This document shows positions 29,322-38,261 of a DNA stretch of 64,000 nt, piece by piece (the first letter of the stretch is position 1; each line of letters starts with the position of its first letter). The notes beneath the pieces were generated by a model. It did not search any database. It saw nothing but the letters and a program-made list of their open reading frames with translations, and had not been told where the DNA came from. A program made the translations under genes and the position numbers. The DNA is from Treponema sp. (GTDB taxonomy: Bacteria; Spirochaetota; Spirochaetia; Treponematales; Treponemataceae): NCBI GenBank assembly GCA_016286535.1, contig JAEESZ010000001.1, forward strand, positions 124,001-188,000, written 5' to 3'.

Positions 29322-30249
29322 TCCTCAAGAATTTTGTGATTATCTTATTCATAAGAAGCATGATGATAAAAAGCACTACAGATAAGGTACAGGCATAGCC
29401 CATTTCAAAGCGGACTGTACCATAGTCAATAATGTAAGTACCGATGGTATCGGCCGCGTAACCACGGGAAGGGAAACCTGCAACAGATTTAACAACTTCG
29501 GAAACACCAAAAGAAGCGGCAATCTGCATTACGGCACCAAATAAAAGCTGAGGTTTCATGGAAGGAATTGTAATGTACCAGAGTTCCTGCCAGCGGTTTT
29601 TTATACCGTCAATACGACCTGCTTCGTACATACTTTTATCAATTCCCTGAAGACCTGCAATAAAGGAAAGGAAGCCCGCACCAAAAGAAAGCCATACCTG
29701 AACTAAAAGAACAACTTTAAGAACGTAATCGGTATTACCAATCCAGTCGATTGGCTCCTGAATAATTGCAAGCTTCATAAGCCAGCCGTTTAAGTAGCCG
29801 TAGTAATCGCCTGAGAAAACAATAGTCCAGGCATAGAAGATATTTCCTGCAAGTGATGGAGCATAGAAAATTAAAGTCCAGATAGAACGAACTACCGGCT
29901 TATATTCATTAATCATCCAGGCCAGAAGGAAGGAAAGAACATAACTTAAAGGTCCTGTAATAAAGGCAAAAACCATTGTATTTTTAAGAACCTTAAGAAA
30001 TATTTTATCATCCAGCATAAGGCGGATATAATTACTGAAGCCTACAAACTTTGGCTTTTGAAGCATATCAAAACTTGTAAAACTAAAGTAAATTGAGCAC
30101 AAAATCGGTAAAACTGTAAAAACAGTAAATAAAATTAAAAAAGGAGCCAGCATACCATATGCAGAACGGGTCTGCCAGTCACGTTTGTCTATAGTTTTAG
30201 AAATCTCAATAGGAGCATTTTCTAAATCAATATCTCTATTAATCTTCAA
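29305..30249 (-). CDS. Carbohydrate ABC transporter permease (MalF-like)
   Basis: 'SMYEAGRIDGIKNRWQELWYITIPSMKP' loop; paralogous to 10031-10969. Confidence 0.9.
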   Translation of the reverse strand: MKINRDIDLENAPIEISKTIDKRDWQTRSAYGMLAPFLILFTVFTVLPILCSIYFSFTSFDMLQKPKFVGFSNYIRLMLDDKIFLKVLKNTMVFAFITGPLSYVLSFLLAWMINEYKPVVRSIWTLIFYAPSLAGNIFYAWTIVFSGDYYGYLNGWLMKLAIIQEPIDWIGNTDYVLKVVLLVQVWLSFGAGFLSFIAGLQGIDKSMYEAGRIDGIKNRWQELWYITIPSMKPQLLFGAVMQIAASFGVSEVVKSVAGFPSRGYAADTIGTYIIDYGTVRFEMGYACTLSVVLFIIMLLMNKIITKFLRSGAND

Positions 30250-33106
30250 TTCCTAACTCCTTACGTTTTCGTGTAATTTCTTCATTAATCATGTCGCAGT
30301 ATTTATTAAGGGTTGCGCGAGCATTTTCATTATTGTAATAAGCATCTGTAAAGGCTGTATCGAGCATACGGATTGTATAGTAGCCTCCAGGTACTTCCTG
30401 AATTTCTTTTACTTCTTTCCACTGGGCTTTAAGAATTTCCTGTTCAGAAAGTGACCAGCCCATTCTTTCGAAGGTTTCAAGATTTGCTGTTCCAAGACGG
30501 GCAGAAGTTCCCATTATGGTTTCAATCTGATTAGCATATTTGAGCTGAACATCAGCACTCATCCACCATTTTAAGAATTCCCATCCGGCCTGAGGATTTT
30601 TGATTTTTTTGAACATAACTACAGCAGAACCAGAACCGGCCTCGCTGCGATTTATACTGCCATCTTCCATTCTTGTACCAGGAATTGGACTCATAGCCCA
30701 CTGGTTACGGATTTCCGGAGCAGCAACCGAAAGAAGGTTGTAGTTACCATAAGAAACAATGGCAATTGGCATTTCTCCGGAACGGAAGCGGGTATTAAAA
30801 TCATATTTAAGGGTAAAACCGTAAGCTGCATAAAAATCTACCCACTGCTTAAAGGCTTTATAGGCTTCAGGATCTGTAAGGGCGGTCTGAGTATTGTTAT
30901 TTTTGTAGAAAGAACCGCCGTTCTGACTGAGCAATGTTGGGAAGAGGTTTCGTGAACCCATTCCGGCATCAATCAAATCGATTGCGTCTACAGACTGGTA
31001 AGGTAAACCTACCTGCATATTGTTACGCTGTAAAATTGGAATAATCTTATATAAATCTTCCCAGGTCTGAGGAGGCTCAAGGCCAAGTTCCTTAAGGATA
31101 TCTGTACGATAGAACATCATGTGGAAATCCTGGGTCATAGGAAGAGCATATACCCCACCCTGGAATTCATAAGGAATTAAGGCAGTTGGATTATACCAGC
31201 TTCTTACAGAATCAAAATCTTCAAAAGTTGAAAGATCATAAAGAGCATTTCGGCTGGCAAGATTTACCGGCTGACCTCTTGAAGTATTAATTGCAATTTC
31301 AGGACCTCTTCCGGCCATGGTTGCTTCGATAATACTACCCTGTACAAGGCTGAGATTAATTTTTATTCCGGTTTTAGGAGTAAAATCGTTAATAATCATG
31401 TTACGAACGATATTTGCCTGTTCACGACCAGCTGCAATCCAAACGGTTACAGCTTCTTTTTCCTGTTTACCAATGCTGTCATAATCTTCTACAAAGGAAG
31501 CAAAGAAGGAAGCAATATTCATCCATATTTTCTGGAAGATATTAGCCTTTGCCCTCTGAGCCTTCTGGTCAGGACTAACAAGAGAAATATAATCAACTTC
31601 GATTGGAATTTCCTTTCGGTACAAAATCCATGAAGAAAGACTTACAATGTTGTCGCTGAAATTACTGAGTTTATTAGGAATATATTCAGGCTGCTTTACA
31701 AAGCTTCTGAGCTGATTTACTACGATTCTTAGGGTTGCTGCTTCTGAACCAGACTGACCGGTAATTGCTTCAAAATCATCGGCAACTTTTTCAAAGCGGT
31801 CTGCATATTCACTAAGCTTTGGCATAAGGCCTGGAATTTCTTTATCGAGATTATAGTCGCGGTATAAGTCTGGTTCGCTACCCATAATCATAATAAAGCG
31901 TCTGCGTACTGCATTAAGTTCTGCAGTAAGATCATCAACTGCTGTAAGAATTGGAGTTAATTTTCCTAAGGAAGATTCAAGTTTTACTGTGTGAAGGCCT
32001 TTTTCAAGGTAAACAAGACAAGGCTTTCCTTTTGAATCTTTTGGAGTGTACTGTCCCCAGTTCAAGGAATAATCAATTTCAAGACCCTCAAATTCCTTAC
32101 AAGGAATCTTTCCGTCTATATAAAGCTTTCTTGTAGCAGCAGAACCTCTCTGGAAATTCTGTCTTGCCTTAATGTAAATATTGTAATAACCGGATTCAGG
32201 CGCTTCTATCTGCCATTCAATCCACTGGCCCGGGAATTTCCAGGTCCAGGAACCACCAATTGTATTAAGTCTGATTTTTGAAGGACTTGCAGGTTCACTT
32301 GCCGCATCAGAACGGTCAGAAGTTGGAACCAGTGTTGAATCAGATTTTCTGTAAGCTTTTTCTGCCTGCACTTTTACATAAGTTTTTACAGGGTTATTTT
32401 CTTTTTTATAGTTATAAGAAGTTGATATTTCTTCGTAAGAAGGCAAATCTTCCTGGTTATAAATATGAATTGAATCTAAAACCAGAGCTTCTCTGTGAAG
32501 TTCGAGCGTAAGTTTATGCTGTCCCTTAGTAAAATAAACCGGAAGATTTTTATTATAAAAACCCTGAGTGTCTAAAAAAGCAGCCTTTGTCCACTCAAAT
32601 ATTTCTTCCTGTTCAGGAACAATATCATTTCCATTTTCGTCCTGGCGGATATCATAAGAATCCTTCCAGATTCTGTTAAAGCGTACACTGCGGAAATCAT
32701 CATAAGGATAATCTCCATCAACTTTAACACCGAATTCAATATTCATCCCCTTGTATCTGAGGGGGATGTAGTCTATTGCAAGGTGATAAAAACCTTCCTG
32801 AGGAATATTTACCACCCAGTCCACACTTCCCTTTTCTCCTGTCCAGGAAAGTACATCATCTTTTCCTTCATAAGATTCAAGGACAGCAAGTTCTGCCTCT
32901 TTTGAAGAAACAAAAGAAGTTGCCTTTACACTTATGTCATTTATTGGAAAATCTGCTTTGCCATATTTTTGTTGATAATCATTGATTGAATTACCAGAAG
33001 ACCAGCGGAGAACCTGTTTTTCTGTTCCGGCCTGAGCAAAAAGAGGCGAAAGCAACAAAGACAGACCTGTTGCAAGAAGGATTCCTGCACTTTTTCTTTT
33101 AAACAT
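30239..33106 (-). CDS. Giant extracellular solute-binding protein with N-terminal CBM-like domains (block B)
   Basis: Same architecture as 10980-14036. Start moved from 33178 (TTG) to 33106 (ATG, MFKRKSAGILLATGLSLLLSPLFAQA signal peptide, AGGATGG SD). Confidence 0.85.
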   Translation of the reverse strand: MFKRKSAGILLATGLSLLLSPLFAQAGTEKQVLRWSSGNSINDYQQKYGKADFPINDISVKATSFVSSKEAELAVLESYEGKDDVLSWTGEKGSVDWVVNIPQEGFYHLAIDYIPLRYKGMNIEFGVKVDGDYPYDDFRSVRFNRIWKDSYDIRQDENGNDIVPEQEEIFEWTKAAFLDTQGFYNKNLPVYFTKGQHKLTLELHREALVLDSIHIYNQEDLPSYEEISTSYNYKKENNPVKTYVKVQAEKAYRKSDSTLVPTSDRSDAASEPASPSKIRLNTIGGSWTWKFPGQWIEWQIEAPESGYYNIYIKARQNFQRGSAATRKLYIDGKIPCKEFEGLEIDYSLNWGQYTPKDSKGKPCLVYLEKGLHTVKLESSLGKLTPILTAVDDLTAELNAVRRRFIMIMGSEPDLYRDYNLDKEIPGLMPKLSEYADRFEKVADDFEAITGQSGSEAATLRIVVNQLRSFVKQPEYIPNKLSNFSDNIVSLSSWILYRKEIPIEVDYISLVSPDQKAQRAKANIFQKIWMNIASFFASFVEDYDSIGKQEKEAVTVWIAAGREQANIVRNMIINDFTPKTGIKINLSLVQGSIIEATMAGRGPEIAINTSRGQPVNLASRNALYDLSTFEDFDSVRSWYNPTALIPYEFQGGVYALPMTQDFHMMFYRTDILKELGLEPPQTWEDLYKIIPILQRNNMQVGLPYQSVDAIDLIDAGMGSRNLFPTLLSQNGGSFYKNNNTQTALTDPEAYKAFKQWVDFYAAYGFTLKYDFNTRFRSGEMPIAIVSYGNYNLLSVAAPEIRNQWAMSPIPGTRMEDGSINRSEAGSGSAVVMFKKIKNPQAGWEFLKWWMSADVQLKYANQIETIMGTSARLGTANLETFERMGWSLSEQEILKAQWKEVKEIQEVPGGYYTIRMLDTAFTDAYYNNENARATLNKYCDMINEEITRKRKELGIED

Positions 33107-33273
33107 TTTTATCCATCCTGTAGTTTTGAATAATCCCTTACCACTTTTTAGGATATATCCAAACTTAAAAAATCGCAAGAAAATTCTGCCTTAATTTAAG
33201 CATTTTTAAGTAATTTTTAACATTTTTTTAATCTGTTTTATTAACTAATAAATTAAAATTGTAACTTTTTTTC

Positions 33274-33301
33274 TTGACTATTATTTTTACGAATATACAA
33301 T
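33274..33301 (+). promoter_or_regulatory. Predicted promoter of small secreted protein gene
   Basis: TTGACT-16 nt-TACAAT upstream of an AGGAGG SD and ATG at 33335. Confidence 0.55.
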
Positions 33302-33334
33302 GTTAATGAAGAATAAAGTATTCAGGAGGATAAG

Positions 33335-33940
33335 ATGAAAAAAGCACTTGCTGTTTTAGTTTTAACAGCTATGGTTTTACCAGCCCTTGTTGCAAAGGGT
33401 CCAAAATTACCAAAAGCTTTCAAAGGTATTAAAGTTCCTGCAGATTATGTAGAAATGACAATTCCAGAAGGTGAAGTTATCGTTATGGATGACTTTGAAG
33501 ACGGTTTGTACTGGGACAAGACAGGCTGGCCAAATGATTTTGTAGCGGGAGTTACACTTTCATCAGACTGGGGTTCAAACGGACCAAATTCTTTAAAAGT
33601 TACCTATTCAGAACAGCCTGGCGGAGACAAGGGAACAATTACCTGTACATCTCCATTAGAAACAGACTGGACCGGAGCTAAATATGTTGTATTAGACATT
33701 GGAAATGCAAGCAATGCCCCTGTTGATTTAGTTGTAGTACTTCAGACAGGTGAAACCTGGATCTGGACACAGACAGACCCAATCCGCTGCCCTGCCGGAA
33801 TCCACTCTCTTGTATTTGATATTTCAAACTTCCCTAATCTTGAAATCATCGATCAGTTGTTTATCTGCTGCGTAAACTGGGAAGGCGATACATCTCCAAG
33901 CGGAAGCTTCTACTTAGACAACTACCGCATCATCAAATAA
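33335..33940 (+). CDS. Small secreted CBM-like beta-sandwich protein
   Basis: Signal peptide; 'VIVMDDFEDGLYWD...SSDWGSNGPNSLKV...SFYLDNYRIIK'. Confidence 0.65.
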   Translation: MKKALAVLVLTAMVLPALVAKGPKLPKAFKGIKVPADYVEMTIPEGEVIVMDDFEDGLYWDKTGWPNDFVAGVTLSSDWGSNGPNSLKVTYSEQPGGDKGTITCTSPLETDWTGAKYVVLDIGNASNAPVDLVVVLQTGETWIWTQTDPIRCPAGIHSLVFDISNFPNLEIIDQLFICCVNWEGDTSPSGSFYLDNYRIIK

Positions 33941-33961
33941 ATTATTTTATAAAAAATCATA

Positions 33962-34576
33962 GTGAGGAAAAAAATGAAAAAACTTATTTCAATTGCTTTA
34001 ATTGCATTACTTTCAACAAGCGTTATGTTTGCAAAACCTAAAAAGGTAAAGGCTCCAAAACTTGTAACAATTGACCTTCCAAAAACAAACATGCTTCTTC
34101 TTGACAATTTTGAAGACGGAAACTACTGGTACGGTGTTGGAAACTCATGGGATCAGTGGGGATCTCACAACCTTTCATTAACAGCAACAACTTCATCAGA
34201 CTGGGGTACAGACGGCCCTACTTCTTTGAAATGTACAAATGAACCTGCCGGAGCTAACACTTCAAAACAGGCAACCTGGTGCTGTAACTCACCTATAGAA
34301 ACAGATCTTTCTGCTTACAACTGGTGTGCTGTTGACGTATACAATCCTGGAACTGATAACTACAACCTTTCAATTGCCGTTCAGAATGGTGATGACTGGG
34401 CATGGGATCAGAGCCCTGCAATTTTAGTTGAACCAGGTGCAAAAACTGTTTTATTTGATCTTTCAGCTTTCCCAGATGCACACCTTGCAAACGTTTTCTG
34501 CTTCATGATTCAGTCTATTGATATCGAAACAGAAGCAACTTTAGTATATTTTGATAACTTCCGCTTATTTGAATAG
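33962..34576 (+). CDS. Small secreted CBM-like beta-sandwich protein, tandem paralogue of 33335-33940
   Basis: Signal peptide; 'LLLDNFEDGNYWY...SSDWGTDGPTSLKC...VYFDNFRLFE'. Confidence 0.65.
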   Translation: MRKKMKKLISIALIALLSTSVMFAKPKKVKAPKLVTIDLPKTNMLLLDNFEDGNYWYGVGNSWDQWGSHNLSLTATTSSDWGTDGPTSLKCTNEPAGANTSKQATWCCNSPIETDLSAYNWCAVDVYNPGTDNYNLSIAVQNGDDWAWDQSPAILVEPGAKTVLFDLSAFPDAHLANVFCFMIQSIDIETEATLVYFDNFRLFE

Positions 34577-34593
34577 TAAGTTTGCTTAAAAAT

Positions 34594-34628
34594 TAAGGCT
34601 GCCCTTTACAAAAGGACAGCCTTTTTTT
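34594..34628. terminator. Rho-independent terminator between convergent genes
   Basis: AAGGCTGCCCTTTacaaAAGGACAGCCTTTTTTT. Confidence 0.8.
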
Positions 34629-35748
34629 ACTTTAAGAAGGCAGTAAGTTTTTCTGCTGCAAGTTTATGAGTTTTTGGACCGGGATGACCGCGGCTTCCCT
34701 TATCCTCATTGTTTTTTTCTACATCTTCCATTGCATCAAGTTCAAGGGCAAAAACATTAGAATCAGAATTTTCATTTTTGAACTCATCAATTCCCTTAAG
34801 AATGTAAGGAGGAAGGGTCTTTAATTTAATCATTCCCCAGACCCAGATAATTTTTGCAGAAGGATTATGTTTTCTTATAAGGGCAAGAAATTCTTTTACC
34901 CCCTCTTTGACTCTGTTGCCGCTTTCTGGCAGGGCAATCTCCTTTTCATCTTTAAAAAGCAGATTTTCTTTTCCGTCAGAATCTTTCCAGGCAGGCTGAA
35001 AAAAGGCCCCGTTATCGTTTGTACCAAGATTTACAACTACAAGGTCTGCAGGTCTTTTAAAATCATAAGAATCCTGAGCCCCCAGAGCTTTCTGATAGTC
35101 ACCAAACATTAAGGAACAGACGTTTTCATAATGACGAAGCATGGAAGAGTTTGTGTTTCCGTCCCAGCCCCATTTAATGCCCCAGCCGCACTGACTTAAA
35201 ACGCTCCAGTCGGCATCAAGGGCTCTGGCAGTCTGCCTTGCATAAGTTTTACTTGCACAGAACCACTGGGGAATCCACTCCATTTCGTCAGGAGAGCCGC
35301 AGAGGCCTTCTCCACTGGTAATGGAATCTCCAATAAACTCTATCATAAGTTTTCTTTCTTTAAGCGAAGTGAAGCTTCCCTGGTCATCAAGGCCGATTCC
35401 ATTTATAAAAAGGGAATGTTTTTCATCCCCGCTCATAGCCTGGGTATCTTTTATAAGGCTTATAAGATTATCTTTCTGTGGATTAAGATTTCTTGCAAGG
35501 CAAATCCAGCCTTCTTCTTTTGGAACAATAAATCTTGAAACCTGAACTCCGTTAATTTCAACTGCAAGCCAGCATTCAGAAGTGGAATAATCAGAAGAAA
35601 GATTTACCCATACATCTTTTGCATGTACACATACTTCGAGGGCAGATGCTCCCCAGAACAAGGCAAGTCTTTCCTGCTTTTCTGCATCCTTTACATTTCT
35701 ACCTAAAATACGTTTGTATTCAATTTTATTAATTTTAAAAGTTTTCAT
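34627..35748 (-). CDS. CE2-like two-domain SGNH carbohydrate esterase
   Basis: N-terminal beta domain then 'IEFIGDSITSGEGLCG', 'VVNLGTNDNGAF', 'GHPGPKTHKLAAEKL'. Confidence 0.75.
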   Translation of the reverse strand: MKTFKINKIEYKRILGRNVKDAEKQERLALFWGASALEVCVHAKDVWVNLSSDYSTSECWLAVEINGVQVSRFIVPKEEGWICLARNLNPQKDNLISLIKDTQAMSGDEKHSLFINGIGLDDQGSFTSLKERKLMIEFIGDSITSGEGLCGSPDEMEWIPQWFCASKTYARQTARALDADWSVLSQCGWGIKWGWDGNTNSSMLRHYENVCSLMFGDYQKALGAQDSYDFKRPADLVVVNLGTNDNGAFFQPAWKDSDGKENLLFKDEKEIALPESGNRVKEGVKEFLALIRKHNPSAKIIWVWGMIKLKTLPPYILKGIDEFKNENSDSNVFALELDAMEDVEKNNEDKGSRGHPGPKTHKLAAEKLTAFLK

Positions 35749-35859
35749 AAGTGAATTATAGCACTCTTTTATAAGATAAAATAGAAATTTTTGACAGTTA
35801 AACGTTTTTATTTAGTTTATTTTTACTTAATTTTTATCAGCTTTTTTACTTAAAAAAAC

Positions 35860-35888
35860 TTGACAATTAATAATCCGGGCATTAATCT
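35860..35888 (+). promoter_or_regulatory. Predicted promoter of the GH130 gene
   Basis: TTGACA-17 nt-TAATCT, SD 'aggagaa' before the ATG at 35924. Confidence 0.55.
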
Positions 35889-35923
35889 ATAAGCATAGTT
35901 ATTTATTCAAATAGGAGAAAATT

Positions 35924-36970
35924 ATGGCAAAAATCATTAGTGGCGGTAATTTACCAAATATTCCTTGGCAGGACAAACCTGCTGACTGCTGGCTTCCAAT
36001 CTGGCGTTATGACGAAAATCCTGTAATTGGACGCAACCCATTCAAAGGCATGGGTCGTATTTACAACTCGGCAGTTATTCCTTGGGAAGGAAAATTCAAG
36101 GGAGTATTCCGTTCAGAAGACACTTCTGCCCGCCCATTCCTTTATATTGGAGACTCAGAAGATGGTATTCACTGGGAATTCCAGAAAGAAAAGATTCACA
36201 TGCACGATCCAGACGGAACTCCACATGACCCATTCTATGCTTATGACCCACGCTGTGTAAAAGTTGAAGATACCTATTATATCCTCTGGTGTGGTGATTT
36301 TGACGGAGCTTCTATTGGTGTTGCTACAACTAAAGATTTCAAAGATTTTACCCGTCTTGAAAATCCATTTTTGCCTTTTAATAGAAACGCTGTTTTATTC
36401 CCAAAAAAGATTGACGGAAAATATGTAATGCTTTCACGCCCATCTGATTCAGGACACACACCATTTGGTGATATTCTTCTTTCTCAGTCTCCAGATATGA
36501 AATACTGGGGAGAACACAGACTTGTTATGCAGAAAGGCGGACAGGGCTGGTGGCAGGGAGTAAAAATTGGTTGCGGACCTGCACCAATCGAAATTGAATA
36601 CAAAACTCCAGAAGGAAAAAACGAAAAAGGCTGGCTCATGTTCTATCATGGAGTTGCAACAACCTGTAACGGATTTGTATACTCATTCTCTGCAGCTATT
36701 CTTGATCACGAAAAACCTTCTATCGTTCGCTACCGCTGTGGTGATTACATGCTTACTCCAGAAATGCCTTATGAAACAACAGGTTTCGTTGATAATGTAT
36801 GTTTCCCTGTAGCAGCTCTTACAGACGAAAAAGACGGAAAAATCGCAATCTACTACGGCTGCGCAGACACAGTAGTAGGTCTCTGCTTTACAACTGTAGA
36901 CGAAGTAGTAAACTTCACCCTTGCTCACAATGAATTAGGATATTGGGACAAGGACGAAGGCCGTTTCTAG
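35924..36970 (+). CDS. GH130-family glycoside phosphorylase (beta-mannoside/mannooligosaccharide phosphorylase-like)
   Basis: 'NPVIGRNPFKGMGRIYNSAVIPWEGKFKGVFRSED', 'YDPRCVKVEDTYYILWCGD', 'GWLMFYHGV', 'IYYGCADTVVGLCFTTVDEVV'. Confidence 0.88.
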   Translation: MAKIISGGNLPNIPWQDKPADCWLPIWRYDENPVIGRNPFKGMGRIYNSAVIPWEGKFKGVFRSEDTSARPFLYIGDSEDGIHWEFQKEKIHMHDPDGTPHDPFYAYDPRCVKVEDTYYILWCGDFDGASIGVATTKDFKDFTRLENPFLPFNRNAVLFPKKIDGKYVMLSRPSDSGHTPFGDILLSQSPDMKYWGEHRLVMQKGGQGWWQGVKIGCGPAPIEIEYKTPEGKNEKGWLMFYHGVATTCNGFVYSFSAAILDHEKPSIVRYRCGDYMLTPEMPYETTGFVDNVCFPVAALTDEKDGKIAIYYGCADTVVGLCFTTVDEVVNFTLAHNELGYWDKDEGRF

Positions 36971-36981
36971 AAGACACGTTA

Positions 36982-37006
36982 AAAAAGAATGCGCCAGCAT
37001 TCTTTT
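36982..37006 (+). terminator. Terminator of GH130 gene
   Basis: AAAAGAATGCgccaGCATTCTTTT. Confidence 0.6.
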
Positions 37007-37049
37007 AGTGTCTACCTATTTTTTCTAGAAATTTATAACAAAGATAAAC

Positions 37050-37099
37050 AGGATGAAAAGGATAAGGAAAATCTACTTATGCTTTTCATCCTTTTTTTT
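37050..37099 (+). terminator. Second terminator-like hairpin between convergent genes
   Basis: AGGATGAAAAG...CTTTTCATCCT followed by a T run. Confidence 0.5.
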
Positions 37100-37110
37100 A
37101 TTTTGAAATT

Positions 37111-38247
37111 TTACACATTATAAGGCTCATATTTTCCGCTCAAGGCCAGCATTGCAAACATATAAAGGCAGTTGTCGTAGTAGCGGCGTTCGCCGGTGCG
37201 GAGTGGAGTTTCCCAGAAGCGGCGGACTATTTTTTCTGCATTTTTTGCTGCAGCAGGGGTACAGGCAAGGCTTGTTTGAGCAAGAGTTGCAAGAAGGCCT
37301 ACCGGATGCAAAGCTTTTTCTTCGCTGCCATCTGCAAGTTTTACAGGGCTTCCGTCAATCTTATATTTCTTAAAAGCTTCTGCAGGAATATCTGCAAAAA
37401 AGTTAATTAAGTTATCTGCAATTTTTCCAAAGGCATTTCTGTATTCATCATACTGTAAGGCTCCTGAATGCCACAAAACATCAAGGCCAATATTTGCGCC
37501 TGTACGGTAAGCATCTGAATAAAAATCTCCATGACCTTCAGGAGGACCATAAGAATTAGGACTTCCGTCAAAATTTGCATATTCCGGACTCATTCCAGTT
37601 TCCGGATGACAGGCCTTTATTAAATACCTGCGGCTTGCTTCTGCTGCCCTGCTCCAGAAAGCGCTTTCAGATTCATCAGTATTTTTTGCAAAATATTCAT
37701 AAAAATGCATAAGATGATAAGAAGGATCTGAAAAAGCACAGCCCGGAACAAACTTTATAAGGGCTGATTTCTTATCCCACATAGGAATTTCATGATGCAG
37801 GCAGGTTCTCAAAATCTTTTTTGCCCAAGATGTGTAATTATAAATGCCTTCTCCATCACCCCATTTTTTTCCTGCAAGGAACAAAGCCATGGCAAAGAAT
37901 TCTTCTCCATCTGGAGCAGGACCAAAGGCATTTTTCTTTCCGTCAGGGGCTACAGACCATGCAAAATAACCTTTCATATAGCCTTCATTCATATACATAA
38001 AATCTACAGCGAATTTCCACATGCGGTCAAAGAAATCTTTTCTGTTCATCAGAACACACATAAGCATTCCGTACGACATTCCTTCGGTACGGGCATCGCA
38101 GTTTCCTGTATCCATAAAATATGAAGTATCATTTAAGCCGTCAAAGAAGAATCTGTTCATACCTTCAAAAATCGCATAAAAGCTGTCATTAACACGATTA
38201 TCAATTTCTTCTTTTGAATATCCATAATCTAAAAATGTATTTTTCAT
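37111..38247 (-). CDS. GH8-family reducing-end xylose-releasing exo-oligoxylanase-like
   Basis: 'DARTEGMSYGMLMCVLMNRKDFFDRMW', 'APDGEEFFAMALFLA', 'SDAYRTGANIGLD' GH8/Rex motifs. Confidence 0.85.
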   Translation of the reverse strand: MKNTFLDYGYSKEEIDNRVNDSFYAIFEGMNRFFFDGLNDTSYFMDTGNCDARTEGMSYGMLMCVLMNRKDFFDRMWKFAVDFMYMNEGYMKGYFAWSVAPDGKKNAFGPAPDGEEFFAMALFLAGKKWGDGEGIYNYTSWAKKILRTCLHHEIPMWDKKSALIKFVPGCAFSDPSYHLMHFYEYFAKNTDESESAFWSRAAEASRRYLIKACHPETGMSPEYANFDGSPNSYGPPEGHGDFYSDAYRTGANIGLDVLWHSGALQYDEYRNAFGKIADNLINFFADIPAEAFKKYKIDGSPVKLADGSEEKALHPVGLLATLAQTSLACTPAAAKNAEKIVRRFWETPLRTGERRYYDNCLYMFAMLALSGKYEPYNV

Positions 38248-38261
38248 ATTTATACCTTTAA

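Noticed and set aside
35800-35807. AAACGTTT palindrome upstream of GH130 as a LacI-family operator
   Set aside because: Single 8-bp palindrome with no matching site found at the other promoters inspected; too weak.
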